This document shows, in pieces, positions 43,508-47,600 of a stretch of 47,600 nucleotides of DNA. The notes below the pieces were generated by a model that made no database searches, was not told the DNA's origin, and was given only the letters and a program-made list of their open reading frames with translations. Both the position numbers and the translations under genes were made by a program. Every line of letters starts with the position of its first letter. Positions within the stretch are counted from its first letter, which is position 1. The DNA lies in contig CAYONZ010000026.1 of the NCBI GenBank assembly GCA_964405465.1, positions 1-47,600 of the forward strand, given 5' to 3'. The stretch is from CAYONZ01 sp964405465. GTDB lineage: Bacteria; Bdellovibrionota; Bdellovibrionia; Bdellovibrionales; JAMPXM01.

Positions 43508-44728
43508 CTATTTGAGATAATAAAGACCCAAGGCTTTTTTGTTTAAAAGGTCCTCGCTGATCCAGAACTGGCCGTTGGCACATCGGTCGCGAATATATTT
43601 TGGATAGCTTTCACAAGAAGTTCCCCACGAATTTCGAATATGATACTCACACTGCTTGGTTTCAGGGTTCCAAAGTTGGCCGACAATGGTTGATGCGTGT
43701 GAGTCTATTTTATTTTCGGGTTCATTTTTCAAAAATTTATCGAGATAGGTGAGGCCAATAATTTGCCCCTTTTGGAGACTTTCGTTGATCATTTTCTTTC
43801 TGGCCTTTTTTCCGTAAATCAACTCAACGAGGTCGACACCGAATATGCGCTTGGCGCTCATCACCAAGGCATTTCCCTTCAATCTCACGTGCACGCTTGG
43901 AAAAAACAAGTGACCAGTGCACATTCGAAAAAACATTTCGACCGCAATTTTTTTCTTATTGGTGTGAAGCATGATATCCAATATTTCTTCATTGGTCAGA
44001 GACAAAGGCAAGTACCCTTGATCTTTGAAGCTTGCGATTTTTGCAATTTGCTTTTCGTATGTTGGTTTCTCTTTGATGGTGTACTGCATGTCCCGAAAGC
44101 CTGAGACAATATAGGGGAGCGGGTATTCTGACGTAAATTGTTTTTCAATTTTATCTTCGGTACACAGACCAAACTCTTGCGACAGGTTTGCAGCGACGCC
44201 AACAAAACCACCATCGGTGATTTCATCGCGTAACATCAGGTAATTTCCAAAAACCGCAAGGTAAGATGGCGAAACTCTCTTGCCCGAGAGTTCGATTTTA
44301 AATCTCTGAGTTAACATATCGGCCGCGGTGAAAGCATAACACCATCCAGATGTCCCTTGATCTTCTGTTGCGCCGAGCTGCCCAGCGAGATCCGTGGTTG
44401 GACATTCGGAAGGATCTGAGGTGCTCGATGCCAAAGTGGATGATTCGTTTGTAGTCGATGTCGAAGAGGCGAATGCCAAATTTGATAAACTCATCATCAA
44501 AAGAGCTGAGTAGATCAACGATTTCCTCAGAGGTATTTGTAGATTACCGATCCGGAATTTCCAACGTGATTCTATCAACGAAAGAATATGAGATTGGAAT
44601 TGTTTGCAGATCTGTCGATTTGCCGATCTATTTTCGAACTCTTGGTTCTCGGGGTGATTCAATAAATGCTTTTTTGTTTTTAGATTTCTTGTAAAAGACG
44701 GCATCTGTGTCGACTTGAAACTTCTCAT
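43508..44728 (-). CDS. Exported papain-like (C1) cysteine protease
   Basis: 406 residues. The start at 44728 has AAGGA six bases upstream. A basic extension of nearly 70 residues precedes the hydrophobic signal (about 69-87, ending LAFA|SS). The C1 catalytic set is intact: Gln124 and Cys130 in DQGTSGWCYAF, His343 in SHASTIVG, and Asn365 in IRNSWGTSC. Several further cysteines (109, 188, 269, 359, 371, 382) could form disulfides. There is no recognisable inhibitory propeptide unless the segment 88-115 serves. An extracellular or periplasmic protein-degrading role is likely. Monocistronic, with LDT further upstream on the same strand. Confidence 0.85.
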   Translation of the reverse strand: MRSFKSTQMPSFTRNLKTKKHLLNHPENQEFENRSANRQICKQFQSHILSLIESRWKFRIGNLQIPLRKSLIYSALLMMSLSNLAFASSTSTTNESSTLASSTSDPSECPTTDLAGQLGATEDQGTSGWCYAFTAADMLTQRFKIELSGKRVSPSYLAVFGNYLMLRDEITDGGFVGVAANLSQEFGLCTEDKIEKQFTSEYPLPYIVSGFRDMQYTIKEKPTYEKQIAKIASFKDQGYLPLSLTNEEILDIMLHTNKKKIAVEMFFRMCTGHLFFPSVHVRLKGNALVMSAKRIFGVDLVELIYGKKARKKMINESLQKGQIIGLTYLDKFLKNEPENKIDSHASTIVGQLWNPETKQCEYHIRNSWGTSCESYPKYIRDRCANGQFWISEDLLNKKALGLYYLK

Positions 44729-44820
44729 GAAACATCCTTAAAAATTCTAATGGTAACGGTCCCCCTGTTCACTAAACCCATTAGGTCTGATGGACAAGGG
44801 GCAAAAATGAGAAGACTTAA

Positions 44821-46281
44821 TTAGTTGTTTTCTTCCCAAGGCATTGAGTTGGGTCGGCGTACCGGAGTGTCAGTTTCTTCTTCGACAGCGGCGCTCGCTT
44901 TTGAAATGGACGAGTTGTGAGACACCATAAAGCTTGGCAGAAATTGATCAGAGTATCCACCCACGCGCAGGCTGGCTGGATGCTGGTAGCCAATCGTAGT
45001 TCCTTCATCGACTAAAAAGGTTCCGCGAAATTCATTTGGTGAGATATCATAGAGGTTTCCATTTTCGCTATTTCCACTTGAAGGGTTGAAAGGAGTTGCC
45101 GATGGATAAGCATTGACCAGGTAGTTGCCTTCCTCTATCCATTGGCTTTTCGGTGTCCCTGCAGCTAACACTTCGTTTCGATCAGCACCTTGGTTCCGCG
45201 TGCTACCAAAACCCACTTTGGTGAGAATATAGCTCCAGCTTTTTTTGCCCTTGCTGTATCCACTGCGGCTTGCATCGCGAAGTCCCTCGCGAGCGTATAT
45301 CTTGATCGATGGGGTTCCCACAGGAAGCATGTGGCGGATGAAAGCAATGCCTTCATTGTCCACTCGAGTGCAGCCATGCGATCGAATCGAATGAAAAAGA
45401 TTGACCACTTTGCCCCAGAATCCATCTTTGAAATGGATGAACTCTTGCTTATTTTTTCCCCAGCCATAGGTCCCATGCATCCATTGTCCGTCAGCATTCG
45501 GAGCCATCGTTGCCGTATACCAGCCAAAGGCACCACGAGCCGCACCTTGCCCACCTGGCATCACGCTGCTGCTGAGCCACGCACTCTGGCTATCATCTGG
45601 CCCAGGAACAGGTGGGTAGCTCGGTTTAAACCAAGCTGGGTATTGGCGTTTACCGTCCTCATAGAACTTAACCCAAGAAGCAATTCGCATATTTCCTAAA
45701 ATTGAACGAGTTCCATCGTCATCTTCACCAGCAACCACGTCCGTTTGTAGAACCATACGATTGACGCAGCCTTCGCCCTCGGCACAGCGCTGGTAAATTC
45801 GAACTTTCTCGGTGGCAACATTCGTCACAACAAAGAAACGAGCTGCTGATGCGCGATCCCCTGAAAGTTTAGGTGGACTTTTATCAAGAAAGCTCAGTCC
45901 AATAAAGACCACTGAACCTTTGGCAATGGAACCTTTTGTTTCGAGCACTCGAACTTGAACAAATTGATTGGTTGTCAATGCGCTTGGATCCATCACTTCA
46001 ACCGTGTCACCAAGATCGAGAACTCCAACAATATTGTTCGGATTTACTTCGGCAGTGCTGCGAGCCCTAACGCGATCACTGAACACATAGAGCTTGTTGC
46101 CAGTTTGAATCTCTGAGCTTTTCAATCCCGAGACCTGGGTCTCGATCTGTGAATCTCCAGTATTGACGTCGGTGGGCTGAGCTAAGTCTACCGAGTTCGA
46201 AGATTTTTGGCATGCCGACAACGTTGCCATCAAGAGCGGTGCGAGAATCGCTAAACGAAAAAGACTTTTTGACGAATTCAT
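44821..46281 (-). CDS. L,D-transpeptidase (YkuD) lipoprotein with SH3-like domain
   Basis: 486 residues. A lipoprotein signal ends in LSAC (Cys24). Residues about 60-130 look like a bacterial SH3-type domain (RVRARSTAEV). The YkuD catalytic region has His269 in MHGTYGW and the signature SHGCTRV with His302 and Cys304. An extra C-terminal part (about 330-486) has no recognised domain. These enzymes form 3-3 crosslinks in murein or attach proteins or D-amino acids to it. AGGGG precedes the ATG. An imperfect -24/-12-like match lies upstream (46365-46379), but its -12 GC is GA, so I do not claim it. Confidence 0.92.
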   Translation of the reverse strand: MNSSKSLFRLAILAPLLMATLSACQKSSNSVDLAQPTDVNTGDSQIETQVSGLKSSEIQTGNKLYVFSDRVRARSTAEVNPNNIVGVLDLGDTVEVMDPSALTTNQFVQVRVLETKGSIAKGSVVFIGLSFLDKSPPKLSGDRASAARFFVVTNVATEKVRIYQRCAEGEGCVNRMVLQTDVVAGEDDDGTRSILGNMRIASWVKFYEDGKRQYPAWFKPSYPPVPGPDDSQSAWLSSSVMPGGQGAARGAFGWYTATMAPNADGQWMHGTYGWGKNKQEFIHFKDGFWGKVVNLFHSIRSHGCTRVDNEGIAFIRHMLPVGTPSIKIYAREGLRDASRSGYSKGKKSWSYILTKVGFGSTRNQGADRNEVLAAGTPKSQWIEEGNYLVNAYPSATPFNPSSGNSENGNLYDISPNEFRGTFLVDEGTTIGYQHPASLRVGGYSDQFLPSFMVSHNSSISKASAAVEEETDTPVRRPNSMPWEENN

Positions 46282-46543
46282 TTTTTACCCCTTTTGCAAA
46301 CAGTTGCACTGACAAAATCTTCCCAAGATCTTAGGCAGTGTTCACCTCATTCGCCCAATGTTGTTCAAGATTGGTGCCAGCAAAAAAAGCAGATCAAATC
46401 GAACTGGTTTTGAAGCGCTGGAATTCGTAAAAAATATTCTTGTACACTTGGTTTGACATCTAGAAAAAAAGTTCAAGGCGATTGGCAGATTTTGGCGAGA
46501 TTTAGGCTAGACAGGTTAAGTGTTCGGCCGTTAGGTTGAGATC

Positions 46544-46969
46544 ATGCAAAAGAAATTTGTACATCCAACTCGAATCTATTTTCGCCAAACCGATATGGCT
46601 GGCATCGCGCTTTTTACTCAGGCCTATCAAATGGCCCATGATGCCTACGAACACTTTGTCGAAGACATCGGCCTTGCTTGGAAAGAGTGGTTTCAAAATC
46701 CACAATGGGTGGCTCCTATACGCCACTCCGAGGCTGAATACTTTGCGCCGCTCAAGGCAAGTGAGCATTTTCAAATTCAGGTTTCGATCACGAAGCTTTC
46801 TGAAAGTTCATTGACGACGCAGTTTGAATTCATCAATCCTGCTACTCAAAAGCTTCACTGCACTGTTCGTCTTTCTGCAGTCTTTGTTGGCTTGCCCGAA
46901 ATGAAAAAGACCGCCATACCTGCGCAGATCGTAGAAAAACTAAAGCCTTATTTACAAACAGGAGTATAG
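46544..46969 (+). CDS. 4HBT-family acyl-CoA thioesterase
   Basis: 141 residues with one hot-dog domain. The 4-hydroxybenzoyl-CoA thioesterase pattern is clear near the N-terminus: RIYFRQTDMAGIALFTQAYQ, where Asp17 is the usual catalytic acid of the YbgC/4HBT type and the residues after it match the loop that holds the thioester. Possible substrates are short-chain acyl-CoA or DHNA-CoA (menaquinone). The neighbours give no hint. ATG at 46544 is preceded by TTGAGATC, a modest ribosome binding site. The 3' end overlaps the next, convergent gene by 22 bases. Confidence 0.85.
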   Translation: MQKKFVHPTRIYFRQTDMAGIALFTQAYQMAHDAYEHFVEDIGLAWKEWFQNPQWVAPIRHSEAEYFAPLKASEHFQIQVSITKLSESSLTTQFEFINPATQKLHCTVRLSAVFVGLPEMKKTAIPAQIVEKLKPYLQTGV

Positions 46970-47600
46970 GGCTCTAGACCCCATCGCTGACGCAAGTTCC
47001 CGTTGGGGTCAGACGTGGCGCCATTTGTTTTGAGAGCCCAATAGAGATCCTTAAGTGAGTAGGGAGTTTTCGGTCCTCCATCCGCTCGGTCGACACGGCA
47101 CCAGTTGAGCAACCGTTCACTCCATTTGTTTGTTTCTTCGCTATCGTCTTTAGAAAAAATCGCCTCAATCATAAATCTTATCTCTGTGTTCTCAGCGCTC
47201 CAAGCCTCGTTGTTCATTAATTTTTGCACCTCTTGAAAAAGACCAAGCATGCGTGCATCGCGCGACGGAGTTGAATATTGATCATAATCCGAACCGCGAA
47301 AGCAGAAGTCGCGATCCGTTTGTTGGCGGTTGGCTTTCTTCCACTCCGAAAGAAAAATCGTATAAGCCCTCAGATAGGACGTTAAACAAATATTGTTCAT
47401 CAGTCGAGACGATCGCTCGGTCAGATTTTCATTTCGCAATGCCATTTTTTTCATGGCGAGATCTGAAAACTTTGTCCAGTCATAATTCACGCGGCGAGAC
47501 ATTTGAAATTGATCCAAACTGTATTCTGGGAGATTTTCTTCTTCGATTTGCATTTGTTCAGGAGTTTTGAATCGCCTAAATCCATCAACATAGGCATCGT
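46948..47600 (-). CDS. Protein of unknown function, 5' end outside window
   Basis: The frame runs without a stop from the window edge to 46948, at least 217 residues. The ATG at 47553 has no ribosome binding site, and the codons before it look coding (DAYVDGFRRF...TPEQ), so the real start is probably beyond the window. The visible part is helical and charged, with cysteines in NNICL, DFCFRG, NWCRV and PVCK, and ends GLEPYTPVCK. No membrane segment is seen in this portion. Family not recognised. It overlaps the 3' end of the thioesterase gene. Confidence 0.75.
   Translation of the reverse strand, partial: DAYVDGFRRFKTPEQMQIEEENLPEYSLDQFQMSRRVNYDWTKFSDLAMKKMALRNENLTERSSRLMNNICLTSYLRAYTIFLSEWKKANRQQTDRDFCFRGSDYDQYSTPSRDARMLGLFQEVQKLMNNEAWSAENTEIRFMIEAIFSKDDSEETNKWSERLLNWCRVDRADGGPKTPYSLKDLYWALKTNGATSDPNGNLRQRWGLEPYTPVCK

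Noticed and set aside
45190..45699. 169-residue frame antisense to the L,D-transpeptidase
   Set aside because: Lies over the conserved YkuD region on the other strand and has no start signal.
46365..46379. Second sigma-54 promoter upstream of the L,D-transpeptidase gene
   Set aside because: TGGCAC is perfect and spacing fits, but the -12 element reads TTGA instead of TTGC; the GC is nearly invariant.
1..47600. CRISPR arrays, tRNA or rRNA genes, complete insertion sequences, prophage
   Set aside because: No evenly spaced repeats, cloverleaf T-loop motifs, transposase or phage structural genes were seen in the window.

Overview
This is a chromosomal window from a Gram-negative bacterium, by eye in the mid-40s % GC, with densely packed genes. 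The mix is two-component regulators, many lipoproteins and exported proteins, periplasmic murein enzymes, acetoacetate and glutaryl-CoA metabolism, and a large exported LRR/kelch protein. It suggests a member of the Bdellovibrionota (Bdellovibrio-like predators or relatives). That placement is inference from gene content; no rRNA or tRNA gene is present to confirm it.

Layout. 1-4.4 kb: 3' end of a sensor kinase, a DEAD-box RNA helicase and a DUF4153-like membrane protein. 4.4-7.7 kb: a TolB-like lipoprotein and a small exported protein, divergent from a YegD-type Hsp70. 7.9-10.2 kb: thyA-folA-mutY operon on the minus strand. 10.5-13.3 kb: five-domain S1 RNA-binding protein and a protoporphyrinogen-oxidase-like flavoprotein. 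13.4-18.3 kb: queF, an HD phosphohydrolase, a MaoC-type hydratase, a membrane-anchored VanX-like protein that has lost its catalytic residues, and an exported protein that may have an amidoligase fold.

18.3-25.7 kb (minus strand) is the most unusual part. Five consecutive genes for exported or membrane-anchored proteins lie behind a near-consensus sigma-54 (-24/-12) promoter: a Hint-domain protein, a subtilisin-like lipoprotein, two small anchored proteins whose genes overlap their upstream neighbours by ATGA, and a 993-residue protein with a MACPF-like N-terminal region, leucine-rich repeats and seven kelch repeats. I know of no described system with this composition. It is the best candidate for something new.

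26-29.2 kb: thiolase, a degenerate SDR and a glutaryl-CoA dehydrogenase. 29.2-29.4 kb: a 163-bp, almost perfectly palindromic MITE-like element, just upstream of purD. 30.8-33 kb: two divergent exported proteins of unknown function. 33-36.5 kb: acetoacetyl-CoA synthetase facing an NtrC-family response regulator, with its likely partner kinase, a HAD phosphatase and an MpaA-type murein amidase upstream (to 40 kb). 40.1-43.4 kb: glmU-glmS, making UDP-GlcNAc. 43.5-47.6 kb: an exported papain-like protease, an L,D-transpeptidase lipoprotein, a 4HBT thioesterase and a protein cut by the window end.

Functional links. Glutaryl-CoA dehydrogenase, MaoC hydratase, thiolase and acetoacetyl-CoA synthetase would together feed amino-acid, ketone and short-chain acyl carbon into acetyl-CoA. 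GlmU/GlmS, the L,D-transpeptidase, MpaA and the VanX-like protein all concern cell-wall building, remodelling or recycling. The sigma-54 activator at 35-36.5 kb is a possible, unproven, regulator of the exported-protein operon.
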